From contig CM067372.1 in the NCBI GenBank assembly GCA_034401795.1, forward strand, positions 39,232,520 to 39,296,519: 64,000 bases of DNA, read 5' to 3'. A program made the position numbers and the translations under genes. Position 1 is the first letter of the stretch. Every line of letters begins with the position of its first letter. This stretch comes from Chaetoderma sp. LZ-2023a. Its lineage: Eukaryota > Mollusca > Caudofoveata > Chaetodermatida > Chaetodermatidae. Positions 9,499 to 21,660 of this stretch are shown one piece after another. A model generated the notes under the pieces. It was not told the DNA's origin and made no database searches. It saw nothing but the letters and a program-made list of their open reading frames with translations.

Positions 9499-11400
9499 AG
9501 AGGTGATACCAAATTAGAATGTGATCTTGAGTCCTTATTTGAGAAACATGACTTCAAAGAGTTCGTGCACCAAGCATGTAGAAGGAACTATACTGATCCC
9601 AAATGGGAAAAAAATGAACACTGACTCAGTTAATGGTCAACCTGTTCCAAAACAAATAAAACTGCGATCTAATTCGCCCTTTTTCAACTGGAAAGAGGAC
9701 TATTTCTTTTGTAGAAAGTCAACAAAACTAGATCTGCGCCATCCTTGTCGTAGTGTCCATTTGTGCCATTTCGTGACCAGATACTTGACGTGTGTAAACA
9801 AAAGGATGATGCATGGGATCATGAAGTTGAGGGAAGACGGCAACAGTGTTTCAACTTCGTTGCTGCTGAAGTCGTCTATCACAGATCTTGTCAGTCAACT
9901 TTTATGTCAGCAAAGATCTTATTTATATCTTATTACAGTCGGCAAACTTGTTCGCAGCGATTGGCCATAACAATTATGCAAAGTCCATGCGTCTGTATCT
10001 TCAACTCATGCTTCAAATGCCGAATATCTACCCATGGTTATATGATAAATTCATGATTCAATGATATCACACAGTACGCAGATCTGACAGATATTGGGTT
10101 GGACTCTGGACAGATCTTGTTATTGAGTGGGTAACGATGCGGAGAATAGAAAATCGAGGAGGCTTGACACGAGGACGAGGAATTACAGAGTCTGTTCATC
10201 TCACCTGGGTCAACAGCATGCATATGTGTGCCAGTGTTCACGATGCTATGACTTCTGATTAAACTTCAACACATAACAAGCATGCAACGTGTTGAGCTGG
10301 GAAAATCAAGAGTTAACCATGACTTCCAAAAGTTTCTCATTGTTATTGACTGGTTTGATATCTATGAACCATTTGACATAGATGAAGAAAGGTTGCGATT
10401 CCTAGCATCTGACCTAACTGCTGGTGATCATAATGGAATCAACTGCAACCAAGCTGAAGAGGTTGGATCCAAAATACAAAAGAAAATTGATAACATCAAA
10501 GTTCCTGATGTTTCGCTATAAAAAGCTGATTAAGTAAAGACGCTAGTTACTCTGCAAAAAGGCATCACGGTTTGTTAACATGTAGTTCATCGTGACACAA
10601 TCAATCTGTTTTCTAGACTTATAGCACCTGTAGAAAGATCAGAAAATATGACGCCCTACTTTGCATATGAACTAATGCCCTATCCAACATCTCTCTTTAA
10701 GGATTACTGTATGTGCAAACCAAATAAGGCAGCTTTAGCTGAGGCTGTCATTCAAGATGTTGCTGAACTGCCAATTCCAGCCGTAGCTAAGTACTAGATG
10801 GAGGCGTATTACTCGGCTAGTTAAGTGGAAGACAAAAGGAAACTATTAGGATGTTCTTAATCAATATGTTAGGTATGTAGAACCACGATATGGTCAAACT
10901 GTTATTGTCTTTGATGGCTTTAGTAATGGGCCGTCAACTGACCATGAGCATGAGCATTAACAGAGATCAGGAAAGTCAGCTGCATATGTAAAGATCAACG
11001 AGTCTGCTGTGGTTCATGCAAGCCAGAATGTCACAAATGAAGAAATTAAGAGTCAATTCATATCCTTACCTACACGGTACCTTGCAGCTGAAAATCATAA
11101 AGTACACCAAGCAGTAGCTGATGCTGGAACATTGATAGTATCATCGGCCATAGAACTTTCATCTGTAAATAACCAGTCTGTGACAGTATTAGCTGATGAC
11201 ACTGAGAATCTTGTGTACCATATGAGACTACTACACACAGATGATATGAGAAACTTGTTCATGGAATATATCTGCTAGTTCCACCCACTGTATGAAGACG
11301 CAAGGACTTTGCACTGTCCTAAAGGTGTGACCATGGCAGATAAGTATTTTGGGCGGGACATAGTTAGATATAGATCCCTCTATTGGATACACTGAATGAT
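9499..11400 (+). pseudogene. Decayed gene of an uncharacterised multicopy invertebrate protein family
   Basis: Coding-like segments occur in order but in shifting frames, broken by stops. 9499-9624 contains FEKHDFKEFVHQACRRNYTD. About 9664-9760 contains FFNWKEDYFFCRK. 9763-9915 contains FRDQILDVCKQKDDAWDHEV and VAAEVVYHRSCQ. 10282-10521 contains DWFDIYEPFDID and GINCNQAEEVG. About 10650-10795 contains YELMPYPTSLFKDYCM and KPNKAALAEA. 10862-11277 contains VIVFDGFSNGPSTDHEHEH and, near the end, DAGTLIVSSA and LADDTENLVY. From memory this order (a Cys/His-rich N-terminal part, then a GINCNQAEEVG-like block, a PTSLF block, and a D-rich PIN/nuclease-like end) recurs in unnamed multicopy proteins of marine invertebrates. 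The function is unknown and the nuclease idea rests only on spaced acidic residues. At least three frameshifts and several stops make it non-functional. Confidence 0.6.
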
Positions 11401-11661
11401 GTATAGTCCATTTCTGAGTCAAGCCAAACACTACACAACACGTATCCTGAGAAATTGTTGTAGCTGTGATAAAGTGTAGAGGGTTATTTATTAATATATT
11501 TTACTGAGTTTGTGTAACAGGCCATATCCAGGTATTCTGCCTACAATCTCCTGGCATGGACTATGATTGTCAAGATTAAAAAATTGGTCATGTTAAGCAA
11601 CAGTAAAGGCATGACTAATTTCTATTTTGAAGTTTTGAAGCTTGAATTTTGCTAAATTTCC

Positions 11662-13669
11662 ATTACAGTATTTCGCCTACTGGAAGTCTCGGCTTGTATT
11701 AGGACAAGAGGTGTTCAATTCCCAAACCAACATCTCTGAGAAATGGGGTGGGCTTATATTAGGTAGTTTTCAAGAAAAAGTTGAAATCCATTCTCTAAAA
11801 AGTTAAAATTGATGCAACAAAAAATGAACTCAATTTCCCGGTACAAAGCCTTATGACTATGTTTAATATATAGCTGAAAAAACATCAAATAAATATTGCG
11901 TTTCCTTGATAAAGATCATTTATTACAGAATTTTACATAAAATGTAGCAAAAAAATATGTATCATGTGATTCGCCTCCAATTGCAAAACGTTATTTAGAG
12001 CGAGTACTCGGATATAAATATCCTGGCCTCGGAACTCGGAAATTGTTATATATTATCATTGTGCGATGGTAATCACGTATTATACTTTAGGTCTGATCTA
12101 ACCCATTTGATAACAAACTCCCGAGAGAAACACAGTGCCTTCAATAACAAAAGAGCCAGCGGCTCGCCATCATAAGAAGCGGTCTATCTCGTTGTAATTC
12201 ACAGACTTTCAAGCAATTTTTGGTCTATCTCGTTGTAATTCACAGACTTTCAAGCAATTTTTGGTCTATCTCGTTGTAATTCACAGACTTTCAAGCAATT
12301 TTTGGTCTATCTCGTTGTAATTCACAGACTTTCAAGCAATTTTTGGTCTATCTCGTTGTAATTCACAGACTTTCAAGCAATTTTTGGTCTATCTCGTTGT
12401 AATTCACAGACTTTCAAGCAATTTTTGGTCTATCTCGTTGTAATTCACAGACTTTCAAGCAATTTTTGGTCTATCTCGTTGTAATTCACAGACTTTCAAG
12501 CAATTTTTGGTCTATCTCGTTGTAATTCACAGACTTTCAAGCAATTTTTGGTCTATCTCGTTGTAATTCACAGACTTTCAAGCAATTTTTGGTCTATCTC
12601 GTTGTAATTCACAGACTTTCAAGCAATTTTTGGTCTATCTCGTTGTAATTCACAGACTTTCAAGCAATTTTTGGTCTATCTCGTTGTAATTCACAGACTT
12701 TCAAGCAATTTTTGGTCTATCTCGTTGTAATTCACAGACTTTCAAGCAATTTTTGGTCTATCTCGTTGTAATTCACAGACTTTCAAGCAATTTTTGGTCT
12801 ATCTCGTTGTAATTCACAGACTTTCAAGCAATTTTTGGTCTATCTCGTTGTAATTCACAGACTTTCAAGCAATTTTTGGTCTATCTCGTAATTCACAGAC
12901 TTTCAAGCAATTTTTGGTCTATCTCGTTGTAATTCACAGACTTTCAAGCAATTTTTGGTCTATCTCGTTGTAATTCACAGACTTTCAAGCAATTTTTGGT
13001 CTATCTCGTTGTAATTCACAGACTTTCAAGCAATTTTTGGTCTATCTCGTTGTAATTCACAGACTTTCAAGCAATTTTTGGTCTATCTCGTTGTAATTCA
13101 CAGACTTTCAAGCAATTTTTGGTCTATCTCGTTGTAATTCACAGACTTTCAAGCAATTTTTGTTGTACATCTTGATTCCGTTTTGGATCATTTCATGTTG
13201 GTCAACATTACAAAATTGATGTGCAATACAGGAGACTGCTTGGTTGGTACATGAATTTGGTCTTAAAATATTTTTATAAGGAAGGTATTTATCACGCCAA
13301 GACTGTTTTACGTGTATTTTGACAAATAAAAGTGATGAATAAACTTTATTATATCTTGATCATATGTGGCCTACTACTACTAGTAATAATCTAATAGGTG
13401 GCCGCGATCTAAAAATCGGAGGCCTTTATTGATTTCTAGGGGGCTGAGAATATATCAGGGCAGAGATCGGTGTAAAACACGATTGTTATTATTATACACG
13501 CTATCCTCACAAAACATTTCTAATCCAAACTGCTGAGTTAGGTGGTGGGTGTCTAATACAGCGTTTTGCCGTTTTGAAACTGCTAAAAATTCATTGGTGC
13601 TCAAAGGTCAAAGTTAGGGGGATGGACTTCTATTAGATCATAGGCTTCAAATAGGCGAAATATGGTAAT
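11662..13669. mobile_element. 2-kb element bounded by imperfect inverted repeats, carrying the 41-bp array
   Basis: The left end ATTACAGTATTTCGCCTACT with GGAAGTCTCGGC matches, inverted, the right end whose reverse complement is ATTACCATATTTCGCCTATT with TGAAGCCTATGATC. The similarity runs about 40 bp. The interior has no coding sequence and includes the minisatellite at 12181-13161. I infer a non-autonomous DNA transposon; no target-site duplication is clear. Confidence 0.5.
12181..13161. repeat. 41-bp minisatellite, 24 units
   Basis: The unit runs from GGTCTATCTCGTTGTAATTC to CAAGCAATTTTT. The 981-bp span equals 24 x 41 minus 3: one unit near 12882 lacks TTG, and I see no other difference. 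Such homogeneity implies very recent expansion or strong homogenisation, or a collapsed or copied assembly region. Confidence 0.95.
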
Positions 13670-15403
13670 TTCTTTGGAGGACAATTACTTTTTAATTTGC
13701 TTGCTCGATTTGAACAAGAACTTTGCTGGAAGGATCATTCTGTGTTAGGTTTCTGAACTAACATACATAAATCTGATTGGTCAATTTGTTTAATATCAGT
13801 AATTCTTTTAAATAGCTGCTGCTAAGCCAATATTTTTTTGTAGAACCCTCGGTTGGTACTGGTTCTGATATTATATACAGATAACTTAATGCTCAATTTT
13901 GTTAGTGGATCATCTAGGATTTCCCATAGTTTTCAGTTGAACTCATCTAAAGCAGAGCTTGATAGAAGCTTGGAGCCTTAGAATAATTGCAATATACAAT
14001 CTTGTTTCTGATGAATTACAATAGATGAGTTTTAAGAACCCATTCATTGTTGAAATACTGATGTTCCATGAGAGCTATAAAGCAATCATATGAGTAACAC
14101 AAATGAGTGTTGATAGCAAAAGCCAAAGTTATGTATTTTACATTAGCAGATATTGTTCAATTTTAAATGCTAAATAGGATTGATTCATGTGGTAGGTACA
14201 AATTCATTTGATAAAATTTTGTTGCAATTTTACACGGGTCACATCGTAGCTCGACTGGACTATTAATGATTTCTGGCACATCTCCTGGCAATTGTAATGC
14301 AACAGATGTCCAGGCCTATTACATTCTCAAGTTGATTGCCTCATGAAGTCATAACTTTGTCTGACATAGTTCTGTTTCACAACTGAATAGTTTTACTCAC
14401 ATTCATTCTAATGTCCAATCACCTAGTGCCAAGGGAATTGAGCATGATAAATATGTGATAAATAATTTGAAAAAGAGTTTTTCTGAAAGACTGCTTCTGA
14501 AGTCATTAAAAACTTTCCGTTATTAAGACTGTGCTGAGTGGGATGTAAGCTAGAGAATAGTGACTGTTAGGTTTCCTATGTGTAATGCTGGATGATATGT
14601 GTTTAAACCAGAACATATTGTTCACTTCTGAATGGAAATATGCTTTTGAGCGTGATTACAAAATTTGAAAATTACAAGCAATTACATATGAATACGTTTG
14701 GAAGTGCGCCTACCGGTTCCGACCGATTACTCACTGATTCTGGGTATTCGCTCGTGGGTACGAATAAAAGAAAATGACACCTTTCATCAATGATAATTAG
14801 TGATGAACAATATGCGTTATTTAATGGATAAGAATAAACGATTATGATTACCTGAGCAGATTGTGTCTGACTGTTATGATGCTTGTACACCGATAAAGCG
14901 TAACTCAGAGTTATCGTTTACAAGAACATTTGTGACAGATCATATTTCTTATGCTTATGATCGTAAAAAATAATTGACATTATCTATTACTTACACGCTT
15001 TGTGACGTTTTGTCGCTCGAATAATAAGAACTATGTAATCATTGCCAAAATGACATGTTTCCAGTTTCTCTACAGCTGACTTATCATTCATTCTATGTAT
15101 CATTCACCAAACAATTTCCCGTCATCGTATTTCATCGTGTCAAATATTCGAGAATAAAATATGTATTTGATATCTGTTTATGTAATTTCATGTCGTTACC
15201 ACAATTATCGAGGGGCCCATTGTGTCTTTGTTTGCTGAAAGGTAGCGGAGTGATTATGGGGAATTATTAACACTGTAATTAGCTATTTACTAAATGTATT
15301 GTCCAGAATCTGTCAATAGAAGTAAATGAAAATCATATTATAGCGTATTTCATTCTGAATTTCTAAATATATCTCTATACAGTTTAAATATAAAGCCTTC
15401 TGA
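13670..15403. other. No gene recognised
   Basis: AT-rich spacer of 1.7 kb. Short frames at 14672-14890 and 15055-15270 have no motif, no clear splice context and no compositional support. Confidence 0.5.
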
Positions 15404-15478
15404 TAAATTTGGAAATGATTTGACTGAATGTTATTGTTGCGTTATGCGACAACGGCTTTCAATCAAATATTTTTGAGA
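15404..15478. mobile_element. Decayed PAL-1/PAL-3-type palindrome
   Basis: AAATGATTTGACTGAATGTT, TATTGTTGCG/CGACAACGGC centre, then CAATCAAATATTTTTGAGAA. The arms pair imperfectly; the family cannot be decided. Confidence 0.4.
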
Positions 15479-16280
15479 ATCCTCGGCTATAATGATGATA
15501 ACCTGAGCGTATTTTAAATATAGTCGTCGTGTTTTATGAGTGAGTTGCGTTAATTGTTCATTTGACACATACTGCCACAATAACAATAGCATATTGTACG
15601 AGGTTTTGTACTCGTCAAAGTGTTAGACGAGTTTTATCATGATTCTTTTATTAAATTTACTTATTCTTTTTGGAGTTAATAATTGTTTGTACATGCAATA
15701 TATGACATTGATGTCGGTCATTAAAGACATTCTTGGAAGATTGTCCAACACATTTGTCAAGGCTTCTGATATTCAATACATGTGCTATCATGCATATGAT
15801 TATGGTACTGGAACTGATGAGGCTCTCTACAGATTCATCCTAAATTTGGCACTCTTGGAATTATATTATTATTACTTATTATTAGTATTTAGGTCAATGA
15901 ATTGTCATCCATATGGGCCAGAGATATGCTTAGGTGTGTTGTCTAATGATGTAGATGTAAGGATATTCCTGAATATCCCTTCTACCAATTTGCTTTATAG
16001 AAATATTTTATAAACTTATTGTATCTATTTACTACATAAACAACCACCCCAAATCATATCAGTTTTAAAATATCTGATAAAATACATCTTACAGGTTAAA
16101 TTATCATGTCTCTATGCCATTAAGACAGCAGATTCCTCAATGTCAGAACCAGGGGAAAGAAATTAGGACCTGTGTCTGTCTAATTTGTTCATCTCTTTGT
16201 CCGTATGTCCATCTGACTACAGGTTGTGTTTCTGCCAAGTCTGTCTGTACTTATCTGCTTAACTGTCTTGAAAGGAGTCA
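15479..16280. other. No gene recognised
   Basis: Contains an open frame of 124 codons (15639-16013, +) that is Leu/Tyr-rich and AT-driven. It has no domain motif or repeat support, so I do not call it a gene. Confidence 0.5.
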
Positions 16281-16506
16281 TTAACCCTTTACTGGTCAAA
16301 TTTGGTCTAGGAAATCAAAATATTTCTTTATTGAATGCCAATCTGCAGGTAGAGAGAAGACTTTTTAAAATTTACTACTGGAATGACTGGCTCGGTTATC
16401 GCGCCAGTCATTCCAGTGGTAAATTAAAAAAAATAGTCTTCTCATGGTCATTTCTCAAGACGACTGCAGAAGCCGTTTTTAGCCGGCTTGACCATTAAAG
16501 GGTTAA
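16281..16506. mobile_element. PAL-2 MITE, TTAA to TTAA
   Basis: Borders TTAACCCTTTACTGGTCAAA and GACCATTAAAGGGTTAA, inverted matches including the flanking TTAA. The central palindrome is GGCTCGGTTATCGCGCC. At 226 bp this is one of the best-preserved copies. CCCTTTA..TAAAGGG ends with a TTAA target fit the piggyBac superfamily by inference. Confidence 0.75.
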
Positions 16507-16753
16507 TAAATCTGCTTCCCAGAGCAAACTCGGGTATAATAGATAGATTTGCAGCAAATTTTCTACATGTGTAACCTATATGTTGTTCTTGTTAGGTATT
16601 GAGTTTCTGACCATGATAATAATGATTGTCCTTCCCTAAGATTTGTCAGCACCTGACAGTTAAGTGTATCAATCTACATAGCCCACATGATCATGTGCCT
16701 AATCTGAATATCTCAATTTGACATGGGATTGCACTTCTCAGGAATACATACAA

Positions 16754-17073
16754 TACAGCTCAGAAGAAGTCTCCAAAGAAAAAAAGAAACATGTTAGTAA
16801 GTACAACATGATGTAAGAAGTGTTTTATTGAATATACTGAATATAATTGGATTGGAAGACTGCCTAAAGGTGAGGACCAGATATATTGTACAATCTGTTG
16901 TATGACAACGTGTACTGAACCCAACAGGTCATAAAACTAATGGTGCAATCAATCGGATTATGGAAACACGGCTTTAGGCAGCAGTGTCTTCCAATGCAAT
17001 TATGTTCAAAATATTCAACAGTACATTTTACTTTGTTTTGGAAACATGTTAAGTTATTTCTGAGCTGCTCTGT
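16754..17073. mobile_element. PAL-5 copy with a longer interior
   Basis: Starts ACAGCTCAGAAGAAG and carries AAACATGTTAGTAAGTAC; ends GAAACATGTTAAGTTATTTC then TGAGCTGCTCTGT. The core pairs ATAATTGGATTGGAAGACTG and GCCTAAAG with CTTTAGGC and CTTCCAATGCAATTAT across about 100 bp of unrelated sequence. Confidence 0.6.
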
Positions 17074-17215
17074 ACTTTCTGAGTGAAAACCTAACACCTG
17101 CTCTAGGTACGCTACTGTCATGGGACATGGGACCAGTCTTTCTGACCACTGTCCAGCTAGCCAGAATGAGATGTCATGGGACATGTCACCAGTCTTTTCT
17201 TGACCACTGTCCAGC

Positions 17216-17427
17216 TGACCAGAGATGTCATGTGCAGTGGTCTTCAGAGATGTACATTTGTAAAACAAGAAATGACTATTTTGAAAATTTACCAATGTAA
17301 TGGCTGGTCCAATGACTGAGCCAGTCATTGCACATATACATTTACAAAAAAATGGTCTTCTAGGGTGCAAATAAACATGGACTCAAAAGAAAATTTGATT
17401 TACTTGGCCATCAAACGGTTGAATAAA
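17216..17427. mobile_element. PAL-2 copy
   Basis: GTGCAGTGGTCTTCAGAGATG, GAAAATTTACCAATGTAATG, the central GGTCCAATGACTGAGCC, then GCAAATAAACATGGACTC and GGCCATCAAACGGTTGAATA. The TTAA borders are mutated. Confidence 0.55.
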
Positions 17428-17487
17428 GCAATGAAATAGACCCTTTAGCCTCCACAGACACTAAATGACACATTCTTTTTGAAGTAA

Positions 17488-17562
17488 TGAATATGTTGAA
17501 ACTCATTTAACTGGAATCTGTTGCTGGCATATTCCAGTCAAACTAGTTTCAAAATGTTCAAC
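17488..17562. mobile_element. PAL-1 core palindrome
   Basis: TGAATATGTTGAAACTCATT and ACTAGTTTCAAAATGTTCAA around CTGTTGCTGGCATATTCCAG. It is followed by the family flank CAGCTTTCCTGGATAATTG. Confidence 0.55.
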
Positions 17563-18227
17563 AGCTTTCCTGGATAATTGTCTTTAAATCAAGACAGGAA
17601 TTTCAACGGTTATCAATATATTCAGCAGCTATCCTGCTATTGTCTTGAGGTGGTTGTATTTAACAATTATAATTCAAATAATTTGCCCGAGATAGCTAAG
17701 TGGGTTTGGCAGTGTCATGTGTTTTCTGACATCTCAATGTCATGAATTTATATAAGATATTTAACTTTAATCATCAACAAACGGCTCAAATGTAGTGATA
17801 TTAACTCAATAGTTGGTTTTAAACAGTCAATAATGAAATTGGAAGCGTATCGCTGTAAGGCTGTCCCAATCCTCTAAGGGGAGGTAACACCTGTTGTTTT
17901 TCTGCCTCAATCTTTGTATATATTGTATGCAGGGAGATGTATGTGTGGTCTGATGGTCTCGTTTATTTATGTGAATTTAATTGGTCTTGTAATTATGTAA
18001 TGATAATAAATCTGTACAGCAAAAGTCCGCTGATTTTGTTCCCATGGGTTTCTGTTCATAAACATGGAGGGTTTCTAGAAGACGCCCCCTTATGTGAGAC
18101 ATGTATTTCTGTTCTTCACACATTCCTACAGAATTTGCTATTGAGGTTTCATTTCTATTGATAAACAAACATGGCTTAAGAAAATTGTTAGTGCTCAATA
18201 GAAGCTGTACTGGAAACGGGTTGATCA
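17563..18227. other. No gene recognised
   Basis: Spacer with no supported gene; short overlapping frames on both strands at 17937-18255 have no motif. Confidence 0.5.
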
Positions 18228-18464
18228 TTAACCATTTAACACTCATATCAGCCAAAAATGGCTTCTGAAGTGGTCTTGAGAAATGTCCATTTGCAGACTA
18301 CAAAAAGACTATTTTTGATAATTTACCACTGGAATGCCTGGCGCGATAACCGAGCCAGTCATTACAGTGGTAAATTTTCAAAAATATTCTCTTGGTCTGC
18401 AAATGAAAATTTTCTACGAGAAAATTGAAATTTTCTTGAATAAATTCGAGGGTTAAAAGGTTAA
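18228..18464. mobile_element. PAL-2 MITE sharing its right TTAA with a PAL-3 element
   Basis: Starts TTAACCATTTAACACTCATA and ends CGAGGGTTAAAAGGTTAA. Central palindrome CGCGATAACCGAGCC. The last TTAA (18461-18464) is also the first TTAA of the next element. Confidence 0.75.
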
Positions 18465-18678
18465 CTGTCTAACTGCTGGGTTTTTGCAGATGATGTCATA
18501 TTATAAGTCATATTATTCTGTGGACCTGCTAAATATTTTGAAAACAATTTGACTGAAAGTTGTTGGTGGCTAAGCCACCTACAACTTTCAGTCAAATTGT
18601 TTTCAAAGTATTTAGCATATCAGGAGCTTTTGCTCATTTAAATTTTTGTCGGATTGCTTGTAGCAGTGAGACAGTTAA
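18461..18678. mobile_element. PAL-3 MITE, TTAA to TTAA
   Basis: Borders TTAACTGTCTAACTGCTG and GTAGCAGTGAGACAGTTAA. The internal palindrome pairs GCTAAATATTTTGAAAAC, AATTTGACTGAAAGTTGT with ACAACTTTCAGTCAAATT, GTTTTCAAAGTATTTAGC around GGTGGCTAAGCCACC. Confidence 0.75.
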
Positions 18679-19035
18679 ATCCTTGTCTTCCTGAAAGCTC
18701 CAGACATGGTAATCTGCTTGTAATTTGTCAGATATTTTGAATTACCTGAATCCTTTTTTCACGGAATTCGAATATAAAAATAAACAAACTTATGGTAATT
18801 GTCTTTAATACCATAATCAGCAATACATTCCAGATAAATTTAAGAGTGGACAATCAATTATACGCTTGATTACTATCACCAGTATGGAGGAAGGAGGGGA
18901 TTGCATTTGTTTCTGTCTGTCTATCTCTCTGTCCAGATCTGTCTCAGAAACTGATCTGATTTTAATCAAACTTTAGCACAACATTTAAACAGCAAGAATA
19001 TAATTAAATAAATCTTTATGATCTAAGAAATATTT

Positions 19036-19127
19036 TGTTGAATATTTTAAAATTAATATTACTGTGAGCTGTTGTTGCCTATAAAGTGGAAACAACAGCA
19101 TCAAGTCAAATGAGTCAAATTATTCAA
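19036..19127. mobile_element. PAL-1 core palindrome, diverged
   Basis: TGTTGAATATTTTAAAATTAA, GAGCTGTTGTTGCC / GGAAACAACAGC, then AAATTATTCAAC. It is followed by the family flank TGCTTTTCCTTATAGTTG. Confidence 0.5.
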
Positions 19128-19493
19128 CTGCTTTTCCTTATAGTTGTATTGAAACAGTTGAATTTCAATTGTTAACTAGATACACAGGCCCGCTGTACTG
19201 GTGCATGCCATGATTATGTCCTCAGGCCACCAGCTGGTGATGTAATTATTTTCACAATGACCAATCCTAAATAATCTGTTTGCAGAATAATCATTTTCTG
19301 ATATTCTTTGGAATGAAACAAACATGGTCAGAACAATGGCCATTAGAACTGAACACAGTGGTCAGTATTTTAATGGCACCTATTTATTCTGGACATTTCT
19401 GGAGGCAATGTTTGAAGTATCTTCATTCCTTAAATTATCAAGTCTAAGATTATCCCCCTTCATTTTGAATTCTCAGAAGCTTAGGCAGAACCT
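19128..19493. other. No gene recognised
   Basis: Spacer between palindromes. The frame at 19324-19527 has no motif. Confidence 0.45.
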
Positions 19494-19573
19494 GATGTTG
19501 AACTTGATTATTTTGAAAAGAATTTAACTGAATTTAAGCAGCAATGACTTTCAGACAAACTGTTTTCAAAATA
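19494..19573. mobile_element. PAL-3 core remnant
   Basis: TGTTGAACTTGATTATTTTG, AAAAGAATTTAACTGAA, then GACTTTCAGACAAACTGTTT and TCAAAATAATTATC. Confidence 0.45.
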
Positions 19574-20008
19574 ATTATCCAGATTTCACCTCTAGTGTGA
19601 AGTATACCTATTTGACACAGGATTAAGTAGTTATTTGGAGAGTATGTAAGCAGAATGAAGTGACCAACAACACTGGACATTGGTTATTCAGAGCTATCAT
19701 TGTGTTTGCCCATCAGTTAGCTTGGGGGATACTGTGGGCTTTATGGTGCATTAGTGACCACTATTAGGTCCAGCAGTGGGTATTAGTGTTATGTAACGGA
19801 GGAGGGGCAGTACAAGTGTCTACAGATGTTACTGTTGCCAGGAATGACAAATTAACTAGCCAATGTTACTGGTCAGTTTGATAGTGATTTCCTGAGCTTT
19901 AATTGGTCAGTTTAATTTAGCATTATTTCTCCCACCTGGGTGAAAATGCTTTTATGATTATTGTCATGTTAATCTGGATGTAATTATTTTATTATGGTCA
20001 GGGAAGAT

Positions 20009-20150
20009 TTTAACCGTCTGCCTGCTGATTTCTGCAGAGTACATTTTAGTCAGAAAGTTTCAGTCAAATTGTTTTCAAAGTATTCAGCAGGTCCAGAGTT
20101 ATTGTTCATTGAAATTATTGTCTGGGGGCTTGCAGCAGTCAGAGAGCTAA
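20009..20150. mobile_element. PAL-3 copy lacking most of one arm
   Basis: Left end TTAACCGTCTGCCTGCTGAT; right end TTGCAGCAGTCAGAGAGCTAA (TTAA mutated to CTAA). Only the reverse core arm TTGTTTTCAAAGTATTCAGC remains. Confidence 0.6.
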
Positions 20151-20222
20151 GCATCTTCAGAATTTGATCTTTGAGAACTGCTGTTCATAAATACTTATCC
20201 CCCAGGGCAAATTTGTACCCCT

Positions 20223-20388
20223 TTAAACCTCAAATTTGTTCAATAAAATTTCAATTTTAACAGAAAATGTCAATTTGCAGAGACTATTTTTGAATAGTTA
20301 CCACTGAAATGACTGGCTCTGCAAATGAACATTTCTCATGACGACTACAGATGGCGTCTTTGGCTGGTTTTGAGTGTTAAAGGGTTAA
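20223..20388. mobile_element. PAL-2 copy with internal deletion
   Basis: TTAAACCTCAAATTTGTTCA at the left and TTGAGTGTTAAAGGGTTAA at the right. GACTGGCTC is followed directly by TGCAAATGAACATTTCTCAT, so the central palindrome and part of the right arm are deleted. Confidence 0.6.
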
Positions 20389-20639
20389 CTCAGATTTGCA
20401 GCTAGTATTAGTTGATATGTCAGTCAATTTATCTGTCAAATTTGTGATTTTTCTTTTACAAGTTTCCATAGATCACTGCTGTAATGTATGTATAAATGTT
20501 TATTTTCTTCAAAATGACCACTTAGAAATATATACGATACAATTTTCTTATGTCAACATGAGTGCTATGATTGCTCTAACCATTCATATAGTATCATATA
20601 GCATTAAATGTGCTTGAATTTCAATCCTTACAAACAAGA

Positions 20640-20702
20640 AATGACTAGAAATATTCTGTTTATGCCTATGGCAGCAATGGGTTTCACAATATTCAATAGT
20701 TT
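20640..20702. mobile_element. PAL-1 remnant
   Basis: AATATTCTGTTTATGCC, GGCAGCAATGGGTTTCACAA, TATTCAATAGTTTTCC. A weak remnant with one recognisable arm. Confidence 0.3.
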
Positions 20703-20832
20703 TCCTGTGTGAATTTCAAGGGTGAGAGAGTTAATGTTCCCATTGACAGAATTATTTGGAATTATAAAAATAATGGTAAAGCGATTCTGAAAATAAAGCT
20801 TTGACATTGAAGTAGCTAAAATTGATCATGGT

Positions 20833-20935
20833 ACAGAGCAGCTCATAAATAAGTTGGTTTGTTTTCAGAGCAACAACAGAAACATGTTATTTAGTAAGAA
20901 ATGTTCTGTCGAATAGCTTGAACATAATGGCACTT
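20833..20935. mobile_element. PAL-5 half copy
   Basis: CAGAGCAGCTCATAAATAAG, CAACAGAAACATGTTATTTA, TGTTCTGTCGAATAGCTTGA, ACATAATGGCACTTGAG. One end and one core arm are present; the other half is missing. Confidence 0.45.
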
Positions 20936-21660
20936 GAGTTTGAGGGGGTTAATGAAGCTATCTAGCAGATAATCAGAGCTGCTTATGATCAGTTTTCAAT
21001 CATATAGCAGGGTGTGCAGTGCCCATTAGTTGTGTGAGCTATAGCTGTGTACTTAGCATGCACCCTGCTGCTCTGAAGGACTCCACAAGTGCATACAGCA
21101 ACACATTCAAAGCAGCCACAGGATGCTCTCATCCACCAAAGGTAGCTAAGACTTTGCAAGGATCTGGACAAATTTATAACTTTTCAGGGAGACAAATAAA
21201 CCCAGGTGTGTGTCGAATTAACCGTCGAATTAACCAACTGGATGTTGAGTTCTAAGAAATTGTCTAATCGCTTTGGTAGCCATGTTTTCCAAGCATGATG
21301 TTAGGATACTGGTGGTGGTTTCACAAAGAATGCTAATTCATTGGCACGGAGGTGCTTATGAGAAGGAAGCCTGACATCTGAGGGAGATGCGGATATTTGA
21401 TGCGTTATTAAGCTTCACACTGACTCACCTGGCAGTTAAGACACCTCGTTAAGCTTTCATCTTAATAGAGAGCACTCAGCAAAGTTATCATAATCCTGTA
21501 AAACATGATCAGCTGAGGGGTGTGTTTGATGTTATGTAATATCCAGAGTTGTTACTCTCCAGCCATCATAGACATAATCAGCTTGGAGTATACCCGTGTT
21601 CATCCTAACTATAAATTATAATGCGCTAATGCAGACTGGATATCATTACACAATAGGAGC
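20936..21660. other. No gene recognised
   Basis: No supported gene. Short frames near 20989-21255 on both strands lack any recognisable motif. Confidence 0.5.

Noticed and set aside
12181-13161. CRISPR-like array
   Set aside because: Units are contiguous 41-bp repeats without spacers, in a eukaryotic setting.
15639-16013. 124-codon open frame with an initial hydrophobic stretch resembling a signal peptide
   Set aside because: AT-driven composition, no recognised domain, no flanking exon.
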